64,000 bases of DNA from Streptomyces sp. M92 (GCF_028473745.1 NZ_CP101137.1:6262001-6326000), one strand, 5' to 3'; numbered from the stretch's first letter, positions 1-8,046 are shown. The notes: generated by a model from the letters alone, not told the origin. Numbers and translations: made by a program.

Positions 1-749
1 GTGGTGTCGATCACCGAGAAGTCGGCGCCCTGCGGGTCGCTCAGCGTCGCGTACCGCCCGAAGGGGGTGCTCATCGGCCCGAAACGGAGGGTGCCGCCGA
101 GTTCCGTCGCGCGGGCCACGGCCGCGTCGCAGTCGGGGGCGGTGAAGTAGACGTTGATGTACGACGGCACCTCGGGCGGGAAGTCGTCCGTCACGGCCAT
201 GCGGCCGAGCACGGGCTCCTCACCCAGGTCGAAGAGGCGGAAGTCGACTCCGTCGTCCTCCATCCGCTTCGCCCGGTAACCGAAGACCGCGGGGAAGAAG
301 GCGTCCGACTTGTCCGGCTCCCGGGTGAAGACCTCGGCCCAGCAGTACGCGCCGGGCTCGGCGACGGCCTCGAACCCCTCGTGGGCGCCGCCCTGCCAGA
401 GACCGAACACGACGCCGCCCGGGTCGCGGGCCAGGCACATGGTGCCGAAGTCGCCGACCCGCATCGGCTCCATCACCACCTGGCCGCCCGCCTCACGGAT
501 CCGGGCGGCGGTCGCCGTCGCGTCCCGGGAGGCGAAGTAGAGACACCACTGGGACTGCCCCTCCTGGCCGGGTACCGGCGGCACCACGGCGGCGACCGCC
601 CTGCCGTCCGCGTAGCACTGCGTGTAGTCGCCGTACTCGGACGACGACACGCCGAAGGTCCAGCCGAGGACCTCACCGTAGAAACGCTTGGCTCCCTCGA
701 CGTCGGTGAACATCGCGTCCGCCCAGCAGGGCGTTCCTTCGAGTCGCAT
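1..749 (-). CDS. VOC-family (glyoxalase-fold) protein, two-domain, C-terminus cut by window edge
   Basis: This reads from an ATG at 749 (MRLEGTPCWADAMFTDVEGA) down to the window edge, so the last residues are missing. Two glyoxalase/bleomycin-resistance modules are visible: the first runs from WADAMFTDVEGAKRFYGEVL to FGTMCLARDPGGVVFGLWQ, the second from CWAEVFTREPDKSDAFF to ATLSDPQGADFSVID. The GA-FYG and DPQGA patterns are typical of the two-domain VOC proteins of actinobacteria (hydroxylase/CFP30B-like). The substrate cannot be predicted. The next gene, also VOC-like, ends only 6 bp upstream of this start on the same strand, so the two are probably cotranscribed. Confidence 0.85.
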   Translation of the reverse strand, partial: MRLEGTPCWADAMFTDVEGAKRFYGEVLGWTFGVSSSEYGDYTQCYADGRAVAAVVPPVPGQEGQSQWCLYFASRDATATAARIREAGGQVVMEPMRVGDFGTMCLARDPGGVVFGLWQGGAHEGFEAVAEPGAYCWAEVFTREPDKSDAFFPAVFGYRAKRMEDDGVDFRLFDLGEEPVLGRMAVTDDFPPEVPSYINVYFTAPDCDAAVARATELGGTLRFGPMSTPFGRYATLSDPQGADFSVIDT

Positions 750-755
750 GACACT

Positions 756-1238
756 TCACTCCCCGGCGTACGCCTTCTCCAGTGCGGCGATGTCGAGCTT
801 GCGCATCGACATCATGGCCTGGTTGGCCCGTGCGGCCTTCGCGGGGTCGGGGTCGCGGAACATCTCCTCGAGCCGGCCCGGGACCACCTGCCAGGAGACG
901 CCGAACCGGTCCTTGACCCAACCGCAGGGGCCCTCCTCGCCGCCGTCCTCGGTGAGCCTGGCCCAGTAGTGGTCGACCTCCTCCTGGTCGTCGCAGGTGA
1001 TCTGGAAGGAGATCGCCTCGTTGAACCGGAACTGAGGGCCGCCGTTGAGGGCGACGAACCGCTGTCCGTTCGCCGTGAAGTCGACGGTGAGCACGGTGCC
1101 GGCGGGCTGGTGCGCCCCCTCGGGGTAGCGGGTGACGGCGCCGATGCCGGAGTTCTCGAAGAGGGAGACGTAGAAGTGGGCGGCCTCCTCCGCCCGGCCG
1201 TCGAACCACAGACACGTGGTGAATCCGTCGGTGTTCAT
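756..1238 (-). CDS. PhnB-like VOC-family protein
   Basis: A 160-residue protein of the PhnB / 3-demethylubiquinone methyltransferase-like VOC group. It starts with TTCLWFDGRAEEAAHFYVSL and ends with the characteristic AMMSMRKLDIAALEKAY. The ATG at 1238 is chosen over upstream in-frame codons because GGGAGG lies just ahead of it. Homologues are single-domain enzymes or binding proteins of mostly unknown substrate. The gene is divergent from clpP3, so the 227-bp gap on its upstream side carries promoters for both directions. Confidence 0.85.
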   Translation of the reverse strand: MNTDGFTTCLWFDGRAEEAAHFYVSLFENSGIGAVTRYPEGAHQPAGTVLTVDFTANGQRFVALNGGPQFRFNEAISFQITCDDQEEVDHYWARLTEDGGEEGPCGWVKDRFGVSWQVVPGRLEEMFRDPDPAKAARANQAMMSMRKLDIAALEKAYAGE

Positions 1239-1339
1239 GAGTACCTCCCGGTCGCGGAACACGGTCACCACTGTCGACCGGCCGGAGCCGGAGAACTCAT
1301 CGGTCGTGTGTCCCTTGTCCTCACCCACCGCCGGGACGC

Positions 1340-1369
1340 TCTGCCCGTGGCAGATCTGCCGCGGGCAGA
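1340..1369 (+). promoter_or_regulatory. Tandem PopR-type operator upstream of clpP3
   Basis: Two perfect 15-bp palindromes stand back to back: TCTGCC-CGT-GGCAGA (1340-1354) and TCTGCC-GCG-GGCAGA (1355-1369). I recall a tandem TCTGCC-3N-GGCAGA element as the binding site of the activator PopR in front of the S. lividans clpP3 clpP4 operon. The site lies 96 bp before the clpP3 start, and a popR-like gene follows the operon. The match of motif, tandem arrangement and gene order makes this assignment strong. Confidence 0.85.
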
Positions 1370-1465
1370 GAAGGGCCTTTCCGGGGCCGCGGCGGGCCAA
1401 GAGTGGAGGGAGCGCGGCGCCACCGGCCGCGTACGACTCGTCCGACGACCCGACAAGGAGCACCG

Positions 1466-2122
1466 ATGTCCCCACTCATCGCCGGTCTCGCCCCGGCCGC
1501 ACTGCCCCGCGCGGAGGAGGGGGACACCCCTCCCTCCCGGTTCGACGACCACCTGGCCGCGCAGCTGCTGGCGCAGCGGATCGTGCTGCTGGGCACGCAG
1601 GTCGACGAGGTCTCCGCGAACCGGGTCTGCGCCCAGCTGCTGATCCTGTCCGCGGAGGACCCGCGGACCGACATCACGCTGTGCGTCAACAGTCCGGGCG
1701 GCTCCGTGCACGCGGGGCTCGCCATCTACGACACGATGCGGCTGATCCCCAACGACGTCTCCACGCTGGCCATGGGGTTCGCCGCCAGCATGGGGCAGTT
1801 CCTGCTGAGTGTCGGCACCGCCGGCAAGCGGTACGCGCTGCCGAACGCGCGCGTCATGATGCACCAGCCCTCGGGAGGCATCGGCGGCACCACCGCCGAC
1901 ATCGAGATCCAGGCGGAGAGCCTGGAGTTCACCAAGCGGACCATCGAACGGATCACCGCCGAGCACACCGGGCAGAGCCCGGAGACCATCTCCCGGGACG
2001 GTGACCGGGACCGCTGGTTCACGGCCGAGGAGGCCAAGGAGTACGGCATGGTGGACCGGGTCGTGGAGTCCCTCTCGGACATCCGCCCGGCCGCGACGCG
2101 ACCGAGGATGGGGCTGCGCTGA
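1466..2122 (+). CDS. clpP3: ATP-dependent Clp protease proteolytic subunit, ClpP3 type
   Basis: A 218-residue serine peptidase of the ClpP family, a subunit of the cytoplasmic tetradecameric Clp protease fed by AAA+ unfoldases. The catalytic triad is intact: Ser108 in FAASMGQF, His133 in MMHQPSGG and Asp182 in DRDRWFTAEEA. The oxyanion-side NSPGGSV motif is at 75-81. The ATG at 1466 is chosen for its AAGGAG ribosome site; upstream in-frame codons lack one. It overlaps clpP4 by one base (TGATG), indicating translational coupling. In S. lividans, PopR switches the ClpP3P4 pair on when ClpP1P2 is absent; the tandem boxes at 1340-1369 suggest the same control here. Confidence 0.93.
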   Translation: MSPLIAGLAPAALPRAEEGDTPPSRFDDHLAAQLLAQRIVLLGTQVDEVSANRVCAQLLILSAEDPRTDITLCVNSPGGSVHAGLAIYDTMRLIPNDVSTLAMGFAASMGQFLLSVGTAGKRYALPNARVMMHQPSGGIGGTTADIEIQAESLEFTKRTIERITAEHTGQSPETISRDGDRDRWFTAEEAKEYGMVDRVVESLSDIRPAATRPRMGLR

Positions 2123-2724
2123 TGGGGAGCTACACGATTCCGAACGTCATCGAGCGGACCCCGCAGGGGGAGCGCTCCTTCGACGTCTTCAGCCGGCTGC
2201 TGAACGAACGGATCATCTTCCTGGGCACCGAGATCGACGACGGCGTCGCGGGCGTCGTCATCGCGCAGCTCCTCCATCTGGAGTCGGCGGCCCCGGAGAG
2301 TGAGATCGCCATCTACATCAACTCGCCCGGTGGCTCGTACACCTCGCTGATGGCCATCTACGACACCATGACGTTCGTGCAGGCGCCGATCTCCACGTTC
2401 TGCGTCGGGCAGGCGGCCTCCACGGCGGCCGTACTGCTGGCCGGCGGCGATCCCGGGCGGCGGTTCGCCCTGGAGCACTCGCGGGTGCTGCTGGGCCAGC
2501 CGGCCAGCGGCGGACAGCGTGGCACGGCCTCCGACCTGGCACTCCAGGCCAGGGAGATGGTGCGGATCCGCTCCCAGGTGGAGGGGGTCCTGGCGCGGCA
2601 CACCGGTCACGACGTGGCGACGCTGCGCGCGGACACGGACCGGGACAAGGTGTTCACCGCCGAGGAGGCCGTGGCCTACGGGCTGGCCGACGAGGTGCTG
2701 AGCCGGCGCCGGGTGGCGTTCTGA
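2122..2724 (+). CDS. clpP4: ClpP-family subunit, ClpP4 type, lacking the catalytic histidine
   Basis: A 200-residue ClpP paralogue coupled to clpP3 by a one-base overlap. The fold motifs are kept: NSPGGSYTSL at 67-76, nucleophile Ser100 in GQAASTAAV and Asp175 in DTDRDKVFTAEEA. The position of the catalytic histidine reads LLGQPASGG, so Gly125 stands where His133 stands in ClpP3 (MMHQPSGG). This subunit alone should not form a normal triad and may be mainly structural within a mixed ClpP3/ClpP4 complex, as ClpR subunits are in cyanobacteria and chloroplasts. That role is inference. The gene ends just before a strong hairpin. Confidence 0.92.
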   Translation: MGSYTIPNVIERTPQGERSFDVFSRLLNERIIFLGTEIDDGVAGVVIAQLLHLESAAPESEIAIYINSPGGSYTSLMAIYDTMTFVQAPISTFCVGQAASTAAVLLAGGDPGRRFALEHSRVLLGQPASGGQRGTASDLALQAREMVRIRSQVEGVLARHTGHDVATLRADTDRDKVFTAEEAVAYGLADEVLSRRRVAF

Positions 2725-2727
2725 GAG

Positions 2728-2766
2728 CCGGGCCGGTGTCCCACGGCTCGCGGGACACCGGCCCGG
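2728..2766. terminator. Bidirectional hairpin between clpP4 and popR
   Basis: A perfect 15-bp inverted repeat (arms 2728-2742 and 2752-2766, core GGTGTCCC/GGGACACC) with a 9-nt loop sits between the convergent clpP4 and popR genes. There is no T-run, as is usual in Streptomyces. Confidence 0.8.
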
Positions 2767-2774
2767 ACGGGCCG

Positions 2775-3203
2775 TCAGGCCGCCAGGCACATCCCGTCGT
2801 GCCGGGCACCGGACGCGCCGGGCCCCCGGTCGGCACCGGTGTGCCGGGAGGCGAGGCGGACCAGCTCTCCCTGGGCCCGCGCCAGCAGGTCGCCGAGGCC
2901 CAGCCCGAGGGCGCCCGCGGCGGCGGCCAGCACCTCGGAGGAGGCCTCCTTGCGGCCGCGCTCCACCTCGGAGAGATACGGCATGGAGATGCGGGCGGCC
3001 TCCGCGACCTCCTTCAGGGTGCGTTCCTGGGCGAGGCGTTCACGCCGCAGGATGTCGCCGACCAGATCGCGCCACAGGGGCTCCCGGGCGACGGGGCGCC
3101 TTCGTTCCGGGGCGAGGGGCGGGGCGGCGGGCGGGGCGGCGGGGCGTGCTGGTGGGCGCTGGGCCCGGGGGCGGATGGGGATGACGCGGGCTTCGTTCGG
3201 CAC
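2775..3203 (-). CDS. popR: PopR-like XRE-family transcriptional activator of clpP3-clpP4
   Basis: A helix-turn-helix protein of about 142 residues. The HTH is TLKEVAEAARISMPYLSEVE followed by RGRKEASSEV, the signature shared by ClgR and PopR; the N-terminus is proline-rich. The extreme C-terminus is CLAA. In S. lividans PopR is degraded by ClpP1P2 through terminal alanines, so this tail fits a degron. The first in-frame GTG (3215) overlaps the AGGAGG itself and leaves no spacing, so the GTG at 3203, 11 nt after that site, is preferred. The gene lies convergent to clpP3-clpP4, whose promoter carries the tandem PopR boxes. Confidence 0.88.
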   Translation of the reverse strand: MPNEARVIPIRPRAQRPPARPAAPPAAPPLAPERRRPVAREPLWRDLVGDILRRERLAQERTLKEVAEAARISMPYLSEVERGRKEASSEVLAAAAGALGLGLGDLLARAQGELVRLASRHTGADRGPGASGARHDGMCLAA

Positions 3204-3380
3204 GTGGCTGGTCACCTCCTCAGCCTAGGAGCCCGGCGGGGCGGGGAAAGGGGGCGGCGTTCAGCCCAGAGGGAAACCCCCGGGTGCCGGTCGGGGTGCG
3301 CGGGGCTACCCTGAGGACTGGACGCATCACTCCGCGAAGGCGCCGCGGCACCCGCTTTCCGCCACTCGTGAAAACGAGAG

Positions 3381-3405
3381 GCATGTGCCGCAGCGACCCG
3401 GGTAC
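3381..3405 (+). promoter_or_regulatory. Candidate SigB-family promoter of sigL
   Basis: GCAT (3381-3384), 15 bp, then GGGTAC (3400-3405) matches GNNT-N14-16-GGGTAC, the SigB-type consensus I recall from S. coelicolor. It would start transcription near 3412, about 50 nt before the sigL ATG. Confidence 0.6.
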
Positions 3406-3463
3406 CCGCAACCGCGGGAAAAACCTAGGGAGACGCCGAACCGTGACTTTCGTGGGAGAGGTA

Positions 3464-4351
3464 ATGGAGACCGCCGTGATCCGGCCCGAGGCGCAGGTCG
3501 TAGAGGAGACCACCGGGAGCGGGACGGGTGACGGATCGCTGCCGGGAGTCGTGGACCCCCGCACCGTGGCTCCGCGTGACGCACGGCAGCTGTCGCGCCA
3601 GTTCTTCCAGCGCCTGTCGGAACTCGAAGAGGGCACGCACGACTACCAGTACGCGCGCAACACGCTGATCGAGATGAACATGTCGCTCGTGCGGTTCGCC
3701 GCCGGCCGCTTCCGCGGTCGCGGGGACGACATGGACGACATCGTGCAGACCGGCATGATCGGTCTGATCAAGGCCATCGACCGGTTCGAGCTGTCGCGCG
3801 AGGTGGAGTTCACCTCCTTCGCGCTGCCGTACATCGTCGGCGAGATCAAGCGGTTCTTCCGGGACACCACCTGGGCGGTGCACGTGCCGCGGCGGCTCCA
3901 GGAGCTGCGCGTCGAGCTCGCCAAGGCCCGCGAGGAGCTGTCCTCGCGCCTGGACCGCGAGCCCACCGTCGCCGAGCTCGCCACACTGATGAACATCGGC
4001 GAGAACGAGGTGATCGAGGGCCAGATCGCCTCCAACGGCTACAACTCCTCCTCCCTGGACGCGGCACTGACCGGCGACGGGCCCGAGAACGGCGAATCGG
4101 TGCTGGCCGACTTCATCGGCATCGAGGAGGACGGGCTGCGGCTCGTCGAGGACTTCCACTCGCTCGCCCCGCTGATGGCCGAGCTCAGTGAACGCGACCG
4201 GCGGATCATCCACATGCGGTTCGTCGAGGAGGCCACCCAGGCGGAGATCGGCGAACAGCTCGGCTGCTCGCAGATGCACGTGTCCCGGCTGATCAAGCGG
4301 ATCATCACCCGGCTGCGCGAGGGCATGCTCGGCGAGCTGGGCTGCGCCTGA
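3464..4351 (+). CDS. sigL: RNA polymerase sigma factor of the SigB/SigF family (SigL by position)
   Basis: A 295-residue group-3 sigma factor. Region 2 runs from NMSLVRFAAGRFRGRGDDMD through GMIGLIKAIDRFELSREVEF to IVGEIKRFFRDTTWAVHVPR; region 3 contains LDREPTVAELATLMNI; region 4 ends in the HTH TQAEIGEQLGCSQMHVSRLI. The ATG at 3464 follows GGGAGAGG with good spacing; a GTG at 3443 is the main alternative. Position next to popR-clpP4-clpP3 is what I recall for sigL of S. coelicolor, one of nine SigB-type paralogues, hence the symbol. The anti-sigma-type ATPase gene is convergent, 16 bp away. A SigB-type promoter precedes both genes, suggesting autoregulation. Confidence 0.9.
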   Translation: METAVIRPEAQVVEETTGSGTGDGSLPGVVDPRTVAPRDARQLSRQFFQRLSELEEGTHDYQYARNTLIEMNMSLVRFAAGRFRGRGDDMDDIVQTGMIGLIKAIDRFELSREVEFTSFALPYIVGEIKRFFRDTTWAVHVPRRLQELRVELAKAREELSSRLDREPTVAELATLMNIGENEVIEGQIASNGYNSSSLDAALTGDGPENGESVLADFIGIEEDGLRLVEDFHSLAPLMAELSERDRRIIHMRFVEEATQAEIGEQLGCSQMHVSRLIKRIITRLREGMLGELGCA

Positions 4352-4367
4352 AACCTGCCGGGGGGGC

Positions 4368-4823
4368 TCAGGTCTCGGTGAGCGGCACCTGGGCCGTGAC
4401 CCGCTTGCCGACCGGTACGCGTTCGACGACGACCGTCTCGGCCAGGGCGTGGACGATCTCCAGACCGTGCCGGCCGACGCGCTCGGGATCGCGGGGGTAG
4501 CGCTCGGGCACCGCACCGCTGCTGTCGTAGACGGTGACGGCCACCGAGGCGGGTGTGCCCTCCAGCTCCAGGACGTACGGCCCTTTGCTGTGGCGGTCGG
4601 CGTTGGTGACCAGCTCGCTCACCACGAGCAGCACCGCGCCGTCGGCCCGCGGGCCGACGGTGGCGCACCACTCGGTCCTGAGCTGGTCGAGGAAGAGCGA
4701 GGCGAAGGAACGTGCCTGCGCTATGCACCCCGGTTCACCGGAGTAGTGTGCCGCCCGCCTCAGCGGTTCAACGGGTACGTCGAAACCAGTCGGTATCACT
4801 GCCCCGTCCAGGTACTCGGTCAT
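4368..4823 (-). CDS. RsbW-like ATP-binding protein, probable anti-sigma factor
   Basis: A 151-residue GHKL/HATPase_c_2 protein of the RsbW/SpoIIAB type so abundant in Streptomyces. The N-box is VVSELVTNADRHSKG, the G1-like box is VYDSSGAVPERYP and the G2-like box is RVGRHGLEIVHALAE. These proteins bind and sequester SigB-family sigma factors or phosphorylate anti-anti-sigma factors. Convergent placement beside sigL makes SigL the obvious candidate partner, although no anti-anti-sigma gene is nearby. It starts at ATG 4823, and a GACT-N15-GGGTAC promoter lies about 50 bp upstream. The partner assignment is inference. Confidence 0.82.
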   Translation of the reverse strand: MTEYLDGAVIPTGFDVPVEPLRRAAHYSGEPGCIAQARSFASLFLDQLRTEWCATVGPRADGAVLLVVSELVTNADRHSKGPYVLELEGTPASVAVTVYDSSGAVPERYPRDPERVGRHGLEIVHALAETVVVERVPVGKRVTAQVPLTET

Positions 4824-4874
4824 GCGTTTCTCTCTCGGAAGCCGGACTGGCCGGACGCTGCTGCACCTGTCCTC

Positions 4875-4899
4875 GTACCCCGGGCCCGGCTTCGCAGTC
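4875..4899 (-). promoter_or_regulatory. Candidate SigB-family promoter of the anti-sigma-type gene
   Basis: On the minus strand GACT (4899-4896), 15 bp, then GGGTAC (4880-4875) fits GNNT-N15-GGGTAC. Predicted start is near 4868, about 45 nt before the ATG at 4823. Confidence 0.55.
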
Positions 4900-4980
4900 C
4901 CCCTGTTCTCGTACTGCGGGCATCGTCACAGTGGCGCGGGGAACCCGAAGGCCCGGGAGAGGGCGTGGGAAGGGTGCGCG

Positions 4981-5565
4981 ATGAACGAACTGATGGCCGC
5001 ACGAAGCCTCACCACCCGGCCGGTGGTCACCCTCGGCGGCGATGCCGTCGCCCACGTCAAGGACACCGTATGCGACGCCGAAGCGAGCCGGATCACCGGT
5101 TTCACCCTGACCGGACGCGGGCTGCTGTCGGGACCTCTGAAGGAGGGGCTGCCCTGGCTCTCGGTGTACGCGCTGGGGCACGACGCGGTGATGATCCGCG
5201 ACCGGCGGGGCCTGGTGAGCGCCGCGGCCATGACGGCGCACCAGCAGACGCTGCGGGCCCGGGTGCTGGGGGCGCGGGTCCTCACGGAGGGCGGTGAGGA
5301 ACTCGGCACCGTGCTCGACGTCGTGGTGGAGGGCGGTACCGGGGGGCGGGTCGTCGGCTTCCGGGTGGCGGCGAGCAGACGGTTCGTTCCGGGGCACACC
5401 CGGCACCGGCGGCGGGTGTACGTGCCGCGCGGTGGTTCGCTGAGGGTCGACGGCCGGTCCCTCGTCCTGCCCGGGGAGTCCGCCCGGCACGTCGCCGACG
5501 ACCTCTCCGGTCTCACCGCCCTGGTCGGCGGGGTGCCCGGCCACTGGAAGGGCTCCCTGCCGTGA
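4981..5565 (+). CDS. PRC-barrel domain protein
   Basis: A 194-residue soluble protein with two PRC-barrel-like repeats, each with a GD..AHVKDTVCD- or GEELGTVLDVVV-type strand pattern (first around residues 14-80, second around 85-135). PRC barrels are small beta-barrels found in photosystem H subunits and the RNA maturation factor RimM; stand-alone bacterial forms have no assigned function. The ATG at 4981 follows GGGAAGGG; the upstream in-frame ATG at 4822 would give an unrelated leader and is rejected. It overlaps the next gene (TGATG), so the two are coupled. Confidence 0.75.
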   Translation: MNELMAARSLTTRPVVTLGGDAVAHVKDTVCDAEASRITGFTLTGRGLLSGPLKEGLPWLSVYALGHDAVMIRDRRGLVSAAAMTAHQQTLRARVLGARVLTEGGEELGTVLDVVVEGGTGGRVVGFRVAASRRFVPGHTRHRRRVYVPRGGSLRVDGRSLVLPGESARHVADDLSGLTALVGGVPGHWKGSLP

Positions 5566-5978
5566 TGCTCTTCACCGAGGTGCGGGGACTGCCGGTGACG
5601 GTGCCGGACCGGGCCGGACCGCTCGGCACCGTGACGTGCCTGACCGTCGACGTCGCGTCCGGGGCGGTGAGTCACGTCCGGCTGCGGGGCGGCCGATTCC
5701 GCAGGGAGACGGTGCTCCCCTGGGACGAGGTGCACGCGATCGGCCCGGAGGGCGTCCGGGCCGGTTCCGCCGACGCGGTGGACACCGCCCCGCCCTGCCA
5801 CGACCTGCTGGACCGCCGGGTCCTGACCGAGGCCGGCACCGAGCAGGGCACGGTGCTGGACGCCGCCTTCGACACGGGGACGGGGCGCCTCCTCGCGCTC
5901 TTCACGACCCGGGGCGAGGTACCGGCCGACCGGCTGCTGGGCCTGGGCGACCACGCCGTCGTCGTCCGGACGGGCTGA
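5565..5978 (+). CDS. PRC-barrel domain protein, second of a pair
   Basis: A 137-residue protein with the same two-barrel layout as its upstream neighbour (RAGPLGTVTCLTVDV and GTEQGTVLDAAFDTG). The start is ATG 5565, overlapping the previous stop by one base; GTG 5562 directly ahead is an equal alternative. It was probably formed by duplication and is cotranscribed with the preceding PRC gene. No catalytic residues are evident, and function is unknown. Confidence 0.7.
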   Translation: MLFTEVRGLPVTVPDRAGPLGTVTCLTVDVASGAVSHVRLRGGRFRRETVLPWDEVHAIGPEGVRAGSADAVDTAPPCHDLLDRRVLTEAGTEQGTVLDAAFDTGTGRLLALFTTRGEVPADRLLGLGDHAVVVRTG

Positions 5979-6210
5979 GCCACCGCGCCGGGTGGCCCGG
6001 CGGCCCCTCGGGCGCGGGCGGGCCGGAACACGGCGGGCCGGCCCACGCCCGTACGTCCGCACACCCGCTCGACGAGCGGGCCGACGGGCCGTACCTGGAC
6101 GGACCGGCGACGGGGCGGTCCGCTCGTGCGTCCGTGGCGATCGCGCATCCGGCGGACGCGGACGGGCCCGTCGGCGCGCGCCCCGGACCGGTGCTGCTTA
6201 GCGTGGCAGC

Positions 6211-7491
6211 GTGAGTTCGCGAACCCCACCCGGCACCTCCGGATCTGCGGTCGCCCGTCATGGCTGGCCGCAGGCCCTGGTCACAGTGGTGACCGGGCTG
6301 GTCGCCATGTGGGTCGTGGCCGCGCTGGGGCTGTGGGCGGCCGGCGCCGCGGACCTGCCCGACAACGCCTTCCCCCGGGTCGTCGCGGCGACCGTCGTCA
6401 CGGCCGTGGGCGGGGCGCTGGAGGTGTCCGGCGACGCGGGAGGGTTCGCCGAGACCGACGCGGGCCTGACCGTGCTGCCGCTGTCCGTGACACTGACCGG
6501 CGCGCTGGTCGTAGCCCGGGGCTTCCTGCGGCCGTTGCGGCACCGGGCGGTCGCCGGTGCCGCGGAGCTGGCCGGCTGGGCCGGACGGATCGCCGTCCTG
6601 TGGCTGCTCGCCCTGCTGGGGCTCGCCTTCGCGGCCCGCCAGACCTTCGAGGTGTCCCTCGGTGAGGGCATTCTGGACGACCTCGGTGACCTCTTCGGGA
6701 TCGCTCCGCGGGTCGGTTTCACCACGGACGTGCCGTTGACCGTCCTCTTCGGGCTGCTGTGGCTGGCCGGAGTGCTCGTGCTGGCGCTGCTGGTCTCGCG
6801 CGGGGCACCGCTGCCCGGGCGGCTGCTGCGCCTGCACACCTCGGCCCGGCCGGCGGCGTACGCGATGGTGGCGCTGCTGCTCGCGTACGTCGGCGTCGGC
6901 GCCGTGGTGGGGCTGGTCGTCGCCGGGACGCGGGGGCACCCGGCGGAGACCTTCGCGGTCCTGCTGCTCGGCCTGCCGAACCTGACATGGCTCGCGCTCA
7001 CGGTCGGCCTCGGTGCCACGTGGGACGGGCGCGTGGAAGGACCGTTCGGGCTGCCGATGCCACACGTGCTGGATCAGGTACTGCGCGGTCCGGACGTCTC
7101 CGCCCTGAACCTGGGGACGCTCACCGAGCACGACGGGCGGTGGTGGTGGCTGCTGGCCGTCGCGGCGGTCCTGCTCCTGGCGGCCGGGTTCGTCCTCGCG
7201 TCCCGCTCCCCGGCCGGGACCCCCGCCTGGCTGCACGCCGTGCACATGGCCGTCGCGCTGGCGCTCACGGTTCTCATGATCGGCCTGGTCGGCCGGATCT
7301 CCGCGCACTACGGCCTGTCGGTACTCGGCATCGGCGACCTGGGCGGCGGACTGTCCGGGCAGCTGTTCCTGCGCCCCCGGCTGTGGGCGGCGGTCGGTCT
7401 CGCCCTGGCGTGGGGGCTGGTCACCGGATTCGCCGGGGCCCTGCTGGCGCGGTGGGCGGGCCGGCGGCGCGACAAGGCGGCGGGTTCCTAG
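6211..7491 (+). CDS. Streptophobe family integral membrane protein
   Basis: A 426-residue hydrophobic protein with roughly ten membrane segments (for example ALVTVVTGLVAMWVVAALGL, IAVLWLLALLGLAFA, TVLFGLLWLAGVLVLALLV, AYAMVALLLAYVGVGAVVGL and WLLAVAAVLLLAAGFVLA). Length and the LGLWAAGAADLP and GLPNLTWLALTVGLGATWDG regions fit the streptophobe family, known essentially only from Streptomyces and of unknown function. The start is GTG 6211. There is no ribosome site, and TAGCGT at 6199-6204 lies 6 bp before the codon, so the transcript may be leaderless. The 232-bp gap before it holds only GC-rich imperfect repeats. Confidence 0.85.
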   Translation: MSSRTPPGTSGSAVARHGWPQALVTVVTGLVAMWVVAALGLWAAGAADLPDNAFPRVVAATVVTAVGGALEVSGDAGGFAETDAGLTVLPLSVTLTGALVVARGFLRPLRHRAVAGAAELAGWAGRIAVLWLLALLGLAFAARQTFEVSLGEGILDDLGDLFGIAPRVGFTTDVPLTVLFGLLWLAGVLVLALLVSRGAPLPGRLLRLHTSARPAAYAMVALLLAYVGVGAVVGLVVAGTRGHPAETFAVLLLGLPNLTWLALTVGLGATWDGRVEGPFGLPMPHVLDQVLRGPDVSALNLGTLTEHDGRWWWLLAVAAVLLLAAGFVLASRSPAGTPAWLHAVHMAVALALTVLMIGLVGRISAHYGLSVLGIGDLGGGLSGQLFLRPRLWAAVGLALAWGLVTGFAGALLARWAGRRRDKAAGS

Positions 7492-7525
7492 GAGGCCCTG
7501 GGGCGGACGGGGAGGCCCGGGCGGT

Positions 7526-7936
7526 TCAGGCGACGGGGACGACGAGGGGCGGAGCGGCCCGCTGCATGCGCAGGGCGTCCACGGACTCGGCCATCAGCTC
7601 GTACTCGGTGGTGTCGTCGCTGGTGGCGATGCGCACCAGGCGCCCCGCGGCCAGCTCGTCGGCGACCAGCTCCTGCTGGACGTCGTCGGCACACCAGGTG
7701 CGCAGCACGCGCGGCACGTCGGGTGCGTCGTCGGCGACCGGAGTCAGGGCGCCGCGCGGTAAGTGGGGGGTGTCGGGCTGCGGGTCGAGCCGCTCGGCGA
7801 TCCAGGAGGCCCGGTCGCGCAGCCACCACAGGGCGAGGGGGAGGGTCGGGGCCCGGTAGGTTCCCAGCGGTACTCCGATGCGCCGGCCGTCACAGACACC
7901 GTAGGCGGTGACATGGCACAGGAACTCGTCGTGCAC
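7526..7936 (-). CDS. Conserved hypothetical protein with a TTA codon
   Basis: A 136-residue protein I cannot assign to a named family, although it looks like a Streptomyces-restricted type. It has WW and RTWCADDVQQELVADELAAG segments and no signal peptide or membrane helix. The start is GTG 7936 behind a strong GGGGAGGGGAG. Codon 59 is TTA (plus-strand positions 7760-7762), so full translation should need the rare leucyl-tRNA encoded by bldA. A promoter with a palindrome in its spacer lies about 110 bp upstream (8047-8074). Confidence 0.72.
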   Translation of the reverse strand: MHDEFLCHVTAYGVCDGRRIGVPLGTYRAPTLPLALWWLRDRASWIAERLDPQPDTPHLPRGALTPVADDAPDVPRVLRTWCADDVQQELVADELAAGRLVRIATSDDTTEYELMAESVDALRMQRAAPPLVVPVA

Positions 7937-8046
7937 TGCTCCCCTCCCCCGTCGCGCAGTCCGCCTGCCGGTCGGGCGTGACGTCCGTGCGGCTCGTGTG
8001 CTGTGCGTGAGGGCGCCGTCGCGTGCGGTGAGACGCCCTGTAGGTG

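Noticed and set aside
4773..4778. GGGTAC on the plus strand ahead of the PRC-barrel genes
   Set aside because: No GNNT occurs 14-16 bp upstream and it lies about 200 bp from the start codon inside the anti-sigma-type gene.
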